A stretch of DNA of 64,000 nt from positions 80,333 to 144,332 of the forward strand of contig NZ_WNXX01000010.1 of assembly GCF_009733795.1 (NCBI RefSeq), given 5' to 3'. Shown here piece by piece: positions 1-6,809 of the stretch. Source of the stretch: Actinotalea caeni (lineage in GTDB: Bacteria > Actinomycetota > Actinomycetes > Actinomycetales > Beutenbergiaceae). Within the stretch, counting starts at the first letter, position 1. Each line of letters opens with the position of its first letter. A model generated the notes under the pieces. That model was not told the DNA's origin. It did not search any database and saw only the letters and a list, made by a program, of their open reading frames with translations. The position numbers were made by a program, and so were the translations under genes.

Positions 1-582
1 CACCGCGAGCTTCGGGTGCGGGTCGCCCGCCGGTCGGATCAGCACAGCCTCGGAGGTGAGGATCTCCTCGCCGAAGACCTCCAGTCCGGCAGCACGCAGC
101 GTGGAGCCGGTCTCGACGACGTCGGCGACGAGGTCGGCGACGCCGAGCCGGACGGTCGACTCGATCGCGCCGTCGAGCCTGACCACCTCGGCCTCGATGC
201 CGCGGTCGCGGAGGAACCCGCCGACCAGCACCGGGTAGGAGGTGGCCACGCGCTTGCCGGCGATGTCGGCGAGCGTCCGGACCGCCTCGGGCGGCCCGGC
301 GAAGCGGAACGTCGACGTCGCGAAGCCCAGCGCGCGGTGCTCGACCGCGTCCACCCCGGAGTCGAGCAGCAGGTCGCGACCCGTGATGCCGGCGTCGACG
401 GTGCCGGAGCCGACGTACACGGCGATGTCGCGCGGGCGCAGGAAGAAGAACTCGACGTCGTTGGCCTCGTCGGTGAGGACGAGCTCACGTCCGTCGCGGC
501 GCTGACGGTAGCCGGCCTCGCGCAGCATGTCGCTGGCCGGCTCGGCGAGGGATCCCTTGTTCGGGACGGCGATGCGAAGCAA
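1..582 (-). CDS. hisG: ATP phosphoribosyltransferase HisG, C-terminus cut by window edge
   Basis: First enzyme of histidine synthesis: condenses ATP with PRPP to phosphoribosyl-ATP in the cytoplasm and is normally feedback-inhibited by histidine. The 194 visible residues begin [11 protein letters not shown] and continue through [20 protein letters not shown], both typical of the HisG periplasmic-binding-like catalytic fold; the rest runs off the window. The start is TTG at 582, chosen because AAGGAG lies 6 nt upstream and the family N-terminus begins there. It follows hisE on the same strand after a 52-nt gap, the usual actinobacterial hisE-hisG pair. Whether it is the long (regulatory-domain) form cannot be seen here. 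Confidence 0.95.
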   Translation of the reverse strand, partial: MLRIAVPNKGSLAEPASDMLREAGYRQRRDGRELVLTDEANDVEFFFLRPRDIAVYVGSGTVDAGITGRDLLLDSGVDAVEHRALGFATSTFRFAGPPEAVRTLADIAGKRVATSYPVLVGGFLRDRGIEAEVVRLDGAIESTVRLGVADLVADVVETGSTLRAAGLEVFGEEILTSEAVLIRPAGDPHPKLAV

Positions 583-634
583 CGGGTGCTCCTTCGGGTG
601 ATCGGGCGGTGCGGGGTCGGACGGAGCGCTCGGC

Positions 635-898
635 TCAGAGATGCTCGTAGACGTCGTCGAGGGTGAGACCCGTCGCGACCATCAGCACCTGCAGGTGGTA
701 GAGCAGCTGGGAGATCTCCAGCGCGGTCTGCTCCCGACCCTCGTGCTCGGCGGCCATCCAGACCTCGGCGGCCTCCTCGACGACCTTCTTCCCGATCGCG
801 TGCACGCCGGCGTCCAGCGCCGCCACGGTGCCCGAGCCGGCCGGGCGCTCGCGCGCCTTCTCCGCCAGCTCCGCGTACAGCTCGTCGAAGGTCTTCAC
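635..898 (-). CDS. hisE: Phosphoribosyl-ATP pyrophosphatase HisE
   Basis: Hydrolyses phosphoribosyl-ATP to phosphoribosyl-AMP, the second step of histidine synthesis. The 87-residue product is the normal length of stand-alone HisE and carries the family's [14 protein letters not shown] helix and [13 protein letters not shown] segment (MazG-like all-alpha fold, acidic residues binding Mg). The start is GTG ([10 protein letters not shown] follows). There is no Shine-Dalgarno, but TAGGCT lies 8 nt before the GTG, so the mRNA is probably leaderless. It is separated from the upstream transporter genes by a strong inverted repeat, so it likely forms its own unit with hisG. Confidence 0.95.
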   Translation of the reverse strand: MKTFDELYAELAEKARERPAGSGTVAALDAGVHAIGKKVVEEAAEVWMAAEHEGREQTALEISQLLYHLQVLMVATGLTLDDVYEHL

Positions 899-912
899 GG
901 GTGGCCAGCCTA
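899..912 (-). promoter_or_regulatory. Leaderless promoter of hisE (-10 TAGGCT)
   Basis: TAGGCT reads on the minus strand at 912-907, and the hisE GTG begins 8 nt further on, so transcription would start at or next to the start codon. No good -35 is visible; the region upstream is occupied by the inverted repeat. Assignment rests on the same hexamer recurring at other gene starts in the window. Confidence 0.5.
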
Positions 913-922
913 CCGTTCGGGC

Positions 923-949
923 GACCCGCGGCCGGACCGGCCGCGGGTC
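923..949 (-). terminator. Perfect 13-bp inverted repeat ending the ribXY unit
   Basis: Two perfectly complementary 13-nt arms (GACCCGCGGCCGG and its complement) flank a single central A at 936, 11 nt beyond the stop of the substrate-binding protein gene. There is no U-tract, as is common in high-GC actinobacteria. It most likely separates transporter transcription from the hisE promoter; because the centre is symmetric, a dimeric protein site is the alternative. Confidence 0.5.
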
Positions 950-960
950 ACGCGAACGGC

Positions 961-1962
961 TCAGGACCCGATGAAGGCGTCGGTGAAGGCCTCGCCGGCC
1001 TCGACCGGCTCCTCGATGAGCCCCAGCTCGAGCATCGTGCCCGCCATCGCCTCCCAGCGGGCGTCGTCGTGCTCGCCCCACGCACCGGTGAGGTCGCCGT
1101 AGAGCGGCACGGTCGCCTCGGCGACCGCGCCCATGATCTCGCGCTGCTCGTCGGTGATCGAGCCGGGGATCTCCTCCGCGGCCGCCTCGACGGCGAGCGA
1201 GGGGTCGGCGGCGATGTCGGCGACCGCGCGGCCGACCGCCGCGACCACCCCGGCGAGCGCCGCACCCTGGTGCTGCGTCATCCGGGAGGTCGTGCCCAGC
1301 CCGATGCCGACGAGCGGCACGTCACCGATCGGCACGGCCTCCACGGCGAGCCCGGTGGCGCGGAACTGCGGCACGTCGTTGTTGACGTAGCCCATGACCG
1401 CGTCGACGTGCCCGCCCGAGAGCGCGGCCTGCTGCGTGTAGCCGATCGTGGCGACCTCCACGTCGTCGGTCGTCAGCCCCGCCTCGTGCAGCATCGCCAG
1501 CAGCCCGAACCACGTCTCGCCGTAGGGCCCCGGCACACCGACCGTACGGCCGGCGAGGTCGGCCGGACCTGTGATGTCGCTGTCCTCGGGGACGATGAGC
1601 GCCACCGGGTACTCCTGGTAGAGCGTCGCGATGCTGACGACGTCCACGGCCTGCGAGCGGGCCTGCAGCATCTCGTCGCCGCCGGCGACCACGATCTGCT
1701 CGCGGCCCGCCGTCAGCGCCCCGAACAGGTCCTCGGACTCACCGTGGTGGCGCAGCGTCACGTCGACCCCGGCCTCGGCGAAGTACCCCCGCTGCTGCGC
1801 CAGGTAGAACGGCGCGAACTGCACGTTCGGCACGTACGTGAGCCCGATCGTCACGCGCGCGTCGGGCGCGCCCGGGGTCGGGTCCGTGCACGCCGTCGCC
1901 GTCAGGGCGGTCCCTGCTGCCGCCGCGGCGAGCAGCAGCGCCTGCCGTCTCGTCACCACCAT
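961..1962 (-). CDS. NMT1/THI5-like substrate-binding lipoprotein, probable riboflavin binder (RibY-like)
   Basis: Extracytoplasmic binding protein of an ABC importer, 333 aa. The N-terminus has a twin-arginine-like TRRQALL, a hydrophobic stretch and a lipobox ending TATAC, so it should be a lipid-anchored protein. The mature part contains [20 protein letters not shown] and YFAEAGVDV, hallmarks of the NMT1/THI5 (ThiY, RibY) family. The start is ATG with GAGAGGA upstream; it overlaps the permease gene by 10 nt, implying coupled translation. Family members bind pyrimidine, thiamine-precursor or flavin ligands. The FMN riboswitch at the head of the unit, rather than a TPP riboswitch, argues for riboflavin. 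The ligand is inferred. Confidence 0.8.
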   Translation of the reverse strand: MVVTRRQALLLAAAAAGTALTATACTDPTPGAPDARVTIGLTYVPNVQFAPFYLAQQRGYFAEAGVDVTLRHHGESEDLFGALTAGREQIVVAGGDEMLQARSQAVDVVSIATLYQEYPVALIVPEDSDITGPADLAGRTVGVPGPYGETWFGLLAMLHEAGLTTDDVEVATIGYTQQAALSGGHVDAVMGYVNNDVPQFRATGLAVEAVPIGDVPLVGIGLGTTSRMTQHQGAALAGVVAAVGRAVADIAADPSLAVEAAAEEIPGSITDEQREIMGAVAEATVPLYGDLTGAWGEHDDARWEAMAGTMLELGLIEEPVEAGEAFTDAFIGS

Positions 1963-2756
1963 CGAACTGTCCTCTCCAGGCCGCGCACGGCCAGATTGAT
2001 GGCGACCGCCAGGGCCGCCATGACCACCAGCGTCGCCACCATGCCCTCGGTGTCGACGCGATCGCGGAAGACGGTCAGCAGCTCGCCGAGCCCACGACCG
2101 CCCATGACGAACTCCCCCACCACTGCACCGGTGATCGACAGCACGAACCCGTTGCGGACACCGGTGAGCACCGACGGCAGCGCCATCTGGCTCTGGATGT
2201 GCACGAGCAGCTGCCACCGGCCGGCGCCGTCGACCCGGGCGGCGTCGACGACGTCGCGGTCGATCGTCGTCAGCCCGAGCACGGTGTTGAGCAGGATGGG
2301 GAAGAACACGAGCAGCGCGCACAGCAGCGCCTTGGGGAACGGGCCGTAGCCGAACCACAGCGCGAGCAGCGGCGCGAACGCCACCGCCGGGATCGCCTGG
2401 GACGCCGCCAGGTACGGGCCCAGCGCCGCCGACGCGGTCGTCGAGCTCGCGAGCAGGTACCCCAGCGGCAGCGCGACGAGCAGCCCCAGGAGGCAGCCGA
2501 GGGCGCTGACGCCGAAGGTGCTCGCGGCACCGAGCAGCAGGTCGCCGTCGGCCACCTCGGCCACGAGGCGGACGGCGAGGTCCGCCGGTGACGGCACGAG
2601 CACGGGCCCGAGCGCCGCCGCCAGCAGCGCCCAGACGACCACGACCACGATCCCGAGGACGACCGGGGCGGAGATGGTGCGCTCAGGGCGCACGGCTGGT
2701 CCTGCGGACGTGGGGCGCGACCGTGCCGACGGTGCCGACTCAGCCGGCTGTGCCAT
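1953..2756 (-). CDS. ABC transporter permease, probable riboflavin importer (RibX-like)
   Basis: Inner-membrane permease of the BPD type, 267 aa, with about six hydrophobic segments. It carries the ATPase-docking EAA-like stretch around DVVDAARVDGAGRWQLLVHI and a GRGLGELL segment typical of the SsuC/TauC/ThiX group. The start is the ATG at 2756, with GAGAGG 8 nt upstream; an in-frame GTG at 2954 is rejected because it lies inside the riboswitch. The gene is the first under the FMN riboswitch and is translationally coupled to the binding-protein gene. No ATPase gene lies in this unit, so the energy-coupling subunit must be encoded elsewhere or borrowed. Confidence 0.85.
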   Translation of the reverse strand: MAQPAESAPSARSRPTSAGPAVRPERTISAPVVLGIVVVVVWALLAAALGPVLVPSPADLAVRLVAEVADGDLLLGAASTFGVSALGCLLGLLVALPLGYLLASSTTASAALGPYLAASQAIPAVAFAPLLALWFGYGPFPKALLCALLVFFPILLNTVLGLTTIDRDVVDAARVDGAGRWQLLVHIQSQMALPSVLTGVRNGFVLSITGAVVGEFVMGGRGLGELLTVFRDRVDTEGMVATLVVMAALAVAINLAVRGLERTVRWW

Positions 2757-2765
2757 CGCAGACGT

Positions 2766-2796
2766 CCTCTCCCCCGGCGCGTCCCGGGGTGAGAGG
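2766..2796 (-). promoter_or_regulatory. Shine-Dalgarno-sequestering hairpin (riboswitch expression platform)
   Basis: A 12-bp stem with one bulged base and a 6-nt loop pairs CCTCTC-CCCCGG (plus-strand sense) with CCGGGG-t-GAGAGG. In the mRNA the 3' arm contains GGGGGAGAGG, the ribosome binding site of the permease gene, whose ATG follows 9 nt later. The ribosome site is therefore fully paired in this fold. A second small hairpin (GGGTGC/GCACCC) abuts it upstream. This looks like translational control by the FMN aptamer; which fold is the ligand-bound one is inferred. Confidence 0.65.
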
Positions 2797-2848
2797 GGTG
2801 CATCGGGCACCCGCCTGTCGACGACGGCGCCCGGAGGCGTCGCCGTCG

Positions 2849-2988
2849 CGTGCTTCCTCCCATCCGGACTTTCACCGTCGGTCCTGGAGTTCCACCAGGT
2901 CAACCGCCACCGTCGGCCCGGGAGGGCCGCCGCTGTCGGGTCGCGGACTGTCACCGCCGGTTCGGACTTTCACCGACCCCGGAGCACG
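2849..2988 (-). ncRNA. FMN riboswitch (RFN element)
   Basis: The minus strand shows the conserved RFN blocks in order: closing stem CGTGCT...AGCACG; CGGGGTCGGTGAAAGTCC; GAACCGGCGGTGACAGTCCGCGACCC (given here in parts: GAACCGGCGGTGAC then AGTCCGCGACCC); an internal stem; GGACCGACGGTGAAAGTCCG; and GGATGGGAGGAAGC before the closing stem. These are the hallmark FMN-binding junction motifs. It sits 92 nt upstream of the ABC permease start and would make import of the flavin respond to cellular FMN. Family identity is near certain from the motifs; the transported substrate is inferred from it. Confidence 0.96.
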
Positions 2989-3003
2989 TCAAGCTCGCTG
3001 CGC

Positions 3004-3009
3004 AGTCTA
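3004..3009 (-). promoter_or_regulatory. -10-like element of the FMN-riboswitch transcript
   Basis: TAGACT on the minus strand ends 15 nt before the first base of the riboswitch closing stem, the right distance for a short 5' end followed by the aptamer. The same hexamer recurs upstream of rpoZ, rpsD, fmt, the DEAD-box helicase and the cyclophilin gene in this window. No convincing -35 is seen. Confidence 0.5.
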
Positions 3010-3152
3010 GTACGGCGTGCGCGAAGCACCGGGCGCGCTCCCCCGCTGTTCACATGACGGGAAGCGCCCGCTGCCACTACGGTTGAACCGTCACGCACCC
3101 TGGCTCGGCCCCCGCCGGCCGGTTGCACGAGCTGATCCGTCGGGGGACGCAG

Positions 3153-4433
3153 GTGAGGACGACGCGGCGCACGCGCAGCAGCGGGCCGCTCCCCGTGCTG
3201 CGCTGGCTGCGCCGCTCCCTCCTGCTCGGGACGCTCGTCGGCGCCGGGCTCGCGCTGTCGGTCGCGTCGGCCGAGGAGGCGTCCGCCGGCCCGCTGGGCG
3301 ACCTGCTGGACCCCCTCGTCGGCGATGTCGTGGTGCCGCTCGTCGAGGAGGTCACGGCGCCCGTCGCCCCGGTCGTGGACGCCGTCGTCTCGCCGGTCGC
3401 GGAGGTCGTGGGGACCGTCACCGAGCCGGTGCGACCGGCGGTGCCGGTCGTGGAGGACGTGATCGAGCCGCTCGCTCCCGTGATCGACGACGTCGTCGCC
3501 CCGGTCGCCGAGGTCGTCCAGACGGTCACCGAGCCGGTAGCGCCCGTCGTCGAGGAGGTGACGGCGCCGCTGGCACCCGTGGTCACCGACGTCGTCGCCT
3601 CGGTCGCCGGGGTCGTCGAGGACGTCGCGGAGCCGGTCGCGCCGGTGCTCGAGGAGACCGTCGCGCCGCTCGCGCCCGTGCTGGACGAGGTCCGCGACGT
3701 GGTGGCGCCGGTCGGGGTGGCGCTGGAGCCGCTGACCGGCCCGGTCGGAGGGCTGCTGACACCCGTGACGGGGTCGCTCGGGCCCGTCACCGACCTGCTG
3801 GAGCCCGTCGTCGGCGCCCTGCAACCCGTCACCGACGCCCTCGAGCCGGTCACCGGCGTGCTGGACCCCGTCCTCGTGCCCGGGCGGCCCGGCGCCGATC
3901 CGCTGCCCCCCGCGCCGGGCACGAGCCTGCCTGTGCCGGGCACCGACCCGCCCGCGCCCGGCACTCCCGCGCCCGAGGCGGGCACTCCCGTACCCGAGGC
4001 GGGCGCTTCCGCCCCCGGACGCCCCCCGCTGGTCCACGTCCTGGCCGCCGACGTCGCAGACGCCCCGTCGCCGGCTGCGCACGTCGACGCGCCACCGGCC
4101 GCCGGCACCGGGGCCGTGCTCGCACCTGTGCAGGCACCGAGCCCCGGCGTGGCCCCGTCCGGCGTCCTGCCCGCCACCACGGCGCCCGCCGAGGCAGCGA
4201 GCGCCGACGGCCACGACACGACCCCCGACCCCGCTGCGCCCTCGGCACCCCAGGGCCCCGCCGCGCCGTCGGGCGCCCCGGGTCAGCCGCAGCCCCGGAC
4301 CCTCGGCAACGACGTCGCGGCTCCGGCCGCCCCGCTCGCGGCCGTCGCCGCCGCCTTCTGGACCACCGCGGAGCGCGAGGCGCGCGCCGCGCACCCGTCG
4401 ACGTTCTTCGAGATCCCCGTCTCCCCTGGCTGA
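3153..4433 (+). CDS. Secreted PV-rich repeat protein, function unknown
   Basis: A 426-residue exported protein of unknown function. After a basic start (RTTRRTRSSG) and a hydrophobic segment (SLLLGTLVGAGLALSVASA) comes a region of about 220 residues built from degenerate repeats such as EPVAPVVEEV, APVAEVV and TVTEPV, rich in Val, Pro, Glu and Asp, then a Pro/Ala/Gly-rich stretch and the C-terminus STFFEIPVSPG. I do not recognise a catalytic domain. The GTG start at 3153 is preceded by GGGGA; a TTG 30 nt earlier lacks a ribosome site. It is followed 84 nt later by the chaplin-like LPXTG gene, so a cell-envelope role is likely. It has no LPXTG of its own. Confidence 0.75.
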   Translation: MRTTRRTRSSGPLPVLRWLRRSLLLGTLVGAGLALSVASAEEASAGPLGDLLDPLVGDVVVPLVEEVTAPVAPVVDAVVSPVAEVVGTVTEPVRPAVPVVEDVIEPLAPVIDDVVAPVAEVVQTVTEPVAPVVEEVTAPLAPVVTDVVASVAGVVEDVAEPVAPVLEETVAPLAPVLDEVRDVVAPVGVALEPLTGPVGGLLTPVTGSLGPVTDLLEPVVGALQPVTDALEPVTGVLDPVLVPGRPGADPLPPAPGTSLPVPGTDPPAPGTPAPEAGTPVPEAGASAPGRPPLVHVLAADVADAPSPAAHVDAPPAAGTGAVLAPVQAPSPGVAPSGVLPATTAPAEAASADGHDTTPDPAAPSAPQGPAAPSGAPGQPQPRTLGNDVAAPAAPLAAVAAAFWTTAEREARAAHPSTFFEIPVSPG

Positions 4434-4442
4434 GGGGACCAC

Positions 4443-4465
4443 GCCGGGCGCCGAGCCCGGCACGC
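4443..4465 (+). other. Overlapping intergenic hairpins between the two surface genes
   Basis: GCCGGGC/GCCCGGC forms a 7-bp stem with a 5-nt loop at 4443-4461. GGCACGC beginning at 4459 can instead pair with GCGTGCC about 7 nt further on. The two stems share GGC and cannot coexist. Possible attenuator or weak terminator between the genes; function unproven. Confidence 0.35.
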
Positions 4466-4517
4466 GTTCTCGGCGTGCCCACGCACGCCACCACCTCAGT
4501 CACAGGAGAGACCACCC

Positions 4518-5867
4518 ATGCACGTGTTCCTTCGGCGTGCGCTGCAGACAGCGCTCGTCACAGGAGGGCTGATCGCCCTCGGGGCCGGAGCGGCCCACGC
4601 TGCCGAGGACGACGGTCCCGGCCTTCTCGGGCTCGACCTCGAGCTCGACATCCCGCTCGGCGAGGTGTCCGAGGCCCTGCCCGACATCGACGTCGACATC
4701 CCCCTGACGCTCGACATCGCCGTCGCCGACGTGGCGCTGGGGCTGCTGGGCGAGGCGTCCACGACCCCCGACTCCTCCCCGGCGGAGGCTGTGCCGGCAC
4801 CCGCGGCTCCGGAACCGCCTGGCGGCACCGTGGACGTCGACGTGCCGGTCACGATCGACGTCGACGTCACCGACATCGCCGTCGGGCTGCTCGGCGAGGC
4901 CAGCACCTCGGCGCCCGCGCAGCCCCCGGCCGAACCCTCTGACCTCGCCGAGCCCGCCGAGCCGGCCGAGCCCGCTGAGGCGGCGGAGCCCGCCGAGCCG
5001 GCCGGCGGCGGTGTCGACGTCGACGTCCCCATCGAGCTCGCGGTCGACATCTCCCACCTGGCCGTGGGCGTGCTCGGCGACGCGAGCACGTCCGGCGAGA
5101 GCGAACCGGAGGCCGGCACGCCCCAGCCGCAGGCCGCCGAGGCGGGCACGGTGGGCACTGTGGGCGCTGTGGGCGCGGCGGGCGGTGTGACCATCGGCGT
5201 CCCGGTGCGCGTACCGGTCAGCGTGACCTGCAACAGCCTGGCCGTCCTCGGTGACGCCGCGGCCGGCTGCGACGCTGGCGGTCCGACGGCGGTGTCCAGG
5301 CCCGCCGGCGGTGGCGGCGCCCTGGCGGTGTCCGCCCCGGTGACGGTCCCGGTCGAGGTCTCCTGCCTCGCCGCCGGCGTCCTGGGCGACGCGGCGGCGA
5401 CCTGCCCGGCGGCGGCACCGCTGCCGGGCGACCCGGGCACGCCGCGGGCCGGCGGCATCGCCATCGACCTGCCGATCGCGATCCCGGTCGACGTCGGCTG
5501 CCTCGCGATCGGCGTCCTGGGCGACGCCGCGACGGCGTGCCCGGCGGCAGCACCGGTGCCGGGTGGCCCTGGCAACCCGGGTGACCCGGGCGATCCCGGT
5601 GACCCGGGCGACCCCGGTGACCCGGGCGACCCGGGCGACCCCGGTGACCCGGGCACGCCTGGTGGCCCGGGCGGGAACGGCACCACCGGGCGCGCACCGG
5701 TGGCGGCGGCACCGCCCGTGCTCCAGGTCGGGGCGGACGCCCCTGATGCCGCCGACGACCAGCTCCCGAGCACCGGAGCGGCCGGTCCGTCGGCGCTGGC
5801 GCTGGCCGCGCTGTTGATCGGCGTGGGCGTGCTCCTGCTCCGCAGGCGCGGACCTCTGGAGAGCTGA
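4518..5867 (+). CDS. Chaplin-like, collagen-like, sortase-anchored surface protein
   Basis: A 449-residue cell-wall protein. Residues 1-28 are a signal peptide ending AHA. Six related repeats follow, each a beta-rich VxVPVxxxV strand pair plus VLGDA or LLGEA (ends near 80, 129, 190, 247, 292 and 338). The last three carry a Cys pair 11-13 residues apart (e.g. CLAIGVLGDAATAC), as in chaplin-family domains, while the first three lack Cys. Residues 354-380 are a run of Gly-Asp-Pro triplets like bacterial collagen; 143-162 are EPA repeats. The C-terminus is LPSTG (416-420), a hydrophobic helix and RRR, a sortase signal. The ribosome site AGGAG precedes the ATG. Surface hydrophobicity or adhesion is a plausible role, inferred. 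No sortase gene is in the window. Confidence 0.8.
   Translation: MHVFLRRALQTALVTGGLIALGAGAAHAAEDDGPGLLGLDLELDIPLGEVSEALPDIDVDIPLTLDIAVADVALGLLGEASTTPDSSPAEAVPAPAAPEPPGGTVDVDVPVTIDVDVTDIAVGLLGEASTSAPAQPPAEPSDLAEPAEPAEPAEAAEPAEPAGGGVDVDVPIELAVDISHLAVGVLGDASTSGESEPEAGTPQPQAAEAGTVGTVGAVGAAGGVTIGVPVRVPVSVTCNSLAVLGDAAAGCDAGGPTAVSRPAGGGGALAVSAPVTVPVEVSCLAAGVLGDAAATCPAAAPLPGDPGTPRAGGIAIDLPIAIPVDVGCLAIGVLGDAATACPAAAPVPGGPGNPGDPGDPGDPGDPGDPGDPGDPGDPGTPGGPGGNGTTGRAPVAAAPPVLQVGADAPDAADDQLPSTGAAGPSALALAALLIGVGVLLLRRRGPLES
5574..5656 (+). repeat. In-frame GAYCCSGGY tandem repeat coding Gly-Asp-Pro triplets
   Basis: About eight copies of a 9-bp unit encoding PGD, with alternating C and T third bases that give an 18-bp higher-order period. 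It codes the collagen-like tract of the LPXTG protein. Such a repeat can expand or contract in frame, so length variation between strains is expected. Confidence 0.8.
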
Positions 5868-5869
5868 GA

Positions 5870-6116
5870 GCCGCGGGTGGTGCCGTCGCAGGGGCGGCAC
5901 CGCCCGCTCGGTGCTCGGTCGGACCCTGGTCCGCGTGGCGTGGTCGCGTGGGCCGGCGGCGCTCGGCCGGGCCGCGGGTGGTGCCGTCGTCGGGGGCGGC
6001 ACCGCCCGCTCGGTGCTCGGTCGGACCCTGGTCCGCGTGGCGTGGCTGCGTGGGCCGGCGGACTCGGCCGGGCGGCGGGTGGTGCCGAGGTCGGGGGCGG
6101 CACCACCCGCACCGCG
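5870..6116. repeat. 101-nt tandem repeat (about 2.5 copies) carrying terminator-like hairpins
   Basis: Copies begin at 5870, 5971 and 6072, a constant 101-nt period. Each starts with CGGGTGGTGCCG, followed by GGGGGCGGCACCRCCCG, which folds into a strong GC hairpin; the first two copies continue with an almost identical spacer (GCTCGGTGCTCGGTCGGACC). The third stops just before rpe. It fills the whole space between the convergent LPXTG-protein and rpe genes, so it probably acts as a multiplied bidirectional terminator. No coding potential is apparent in it. Confidence 0.8.
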
Positions 6117-6117
6117 G

Positions 6118-6792
6118 TCAGTCGGTCCAGGCCTGCGTCGCCAGCTCGCGGAGCACGGCGATCTCGGTCGCGGGGTCGTCCGCGCGGTACACGGCGGACC
6201 CGGCGACGAACACGTTGGCGCCGGCGGTCGCCGCCCGGGCGATCGTGTCGCGCGAGACGCCGCCGTCGACCTGGATCCAGATGTCGGCACCGAGCTCGTC
6301 GATCGCCGCGCGTGTGCGCCGGATCTTCGGGAGCACGCCGTCGATGAAGCTCTGCCCGCCGAAGCCGGGCTCGACGGTCATGACCAGCACCATGTCGAAC
6401 TCGGGCAGCAGGTCGAGGTAGGCCTCCACGCCGGTGGCCGGTCGCAGCGCCAGCGCGGCGCGGGCTCCCTTGGCGCGCAGCTCGCGCGCCAGCTTGACCG
6501 GCGCGCGAGAGGCCTCGGCGTGGAACGTCACCGTGGCCGCGCCGGCCTCGGCGTAGCCGGGCGCCCAGGTGTCGGGGTCCTCGATCATCAGGTGGACGTC
6601 GGCGCGCATCGACGTGTGCTCGAGCAGGCTCGCGACCACCGGCAGGCCGAACGTCAGGTTCGGCACGAAGTGGTTGTCCATGACGTCGAGGTGCACGAGG
6701 TCCGCCGAGGCGATCCGGTCGACCTCCTGCGCCAGCCGGGCCAGGTCGGAGTCGAGGACGCTCGGCGAGATGAGGATCGGCGGGTGCAGCAC
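6118..6792 (-). CDS. rpe: Ribulose-phosphate 3-epimerase
   Basis: Interconverts ribulose 5-phosphate and xylulose 5-phosphate in the pentose phosphate pathway. The 224-aa TIM barrel has the family signatures [13 protein letters not shown] near the N-terminus, [18 protein letters not shown] (metal and catalytic Asp/His), [20 protein letters not shown] and VDGGVSRDT with the phosphate-binding loop [10 protein letters not shown]. The GTG start fits the usual length; TAGGCT 7 nt upstream suggests a leaderless transcript. It follows rsmB with 17 nt between, matching the conserved fmt-rsmB-rpe order. Its 3' side abuts the 101-nt tandem hairpins. Confidence 0.97.
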   Translation of the reverse strand: MLHPPILISPSVLDSDLARLAQEVDRIASADLVHLDVMDNHFVPNLTFGLPVVASLLEHTSMRADVHLMIEDPDTWAPGYAEAGAATVTFHAEASRAPVKLARELRAKGARAALALRPATGVEAYLDLLPEFDMVLVMTVEPGFGGQSFIDGVLPKIRRTRAAIDELGADIWIQVDGGVSRDTIARAATAGANVFVAGSAVYRADDPATEIAVLRELATQAWTD

Positions 6793-6805
6793 GACCGCGA
6801 GCCTA
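6793..6805 (-). promoter_or_regulatory. Leaderless promoter of rpe (-10 TAGGCT)
   Basis: TAGGCT at 6805-6800 on the minus strand is followed after 7 nt by the rpe GTG. It lies in the 17-nt gap after rsmB, so rpe can be made from this site as well as by read-through. No Shine-Dalgarno is present, which supports a leaderless start. Confidence 0.5.
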
Positions 6806-6809
6806 CCGA

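Noticed and set aside
2954..2954. GTG that would extend the RibX-like permease by 66 codons
   Set aside because: It lies inside the FMN riboswitch, and the ATG at 2756 has a proper Shine-Dalgarno.
5574..5656. CRISPR-like repeat array
   Set aside because: The regular units are contiguous 9-bp coding repeats with no spacers; they encode the collagen-like tract.
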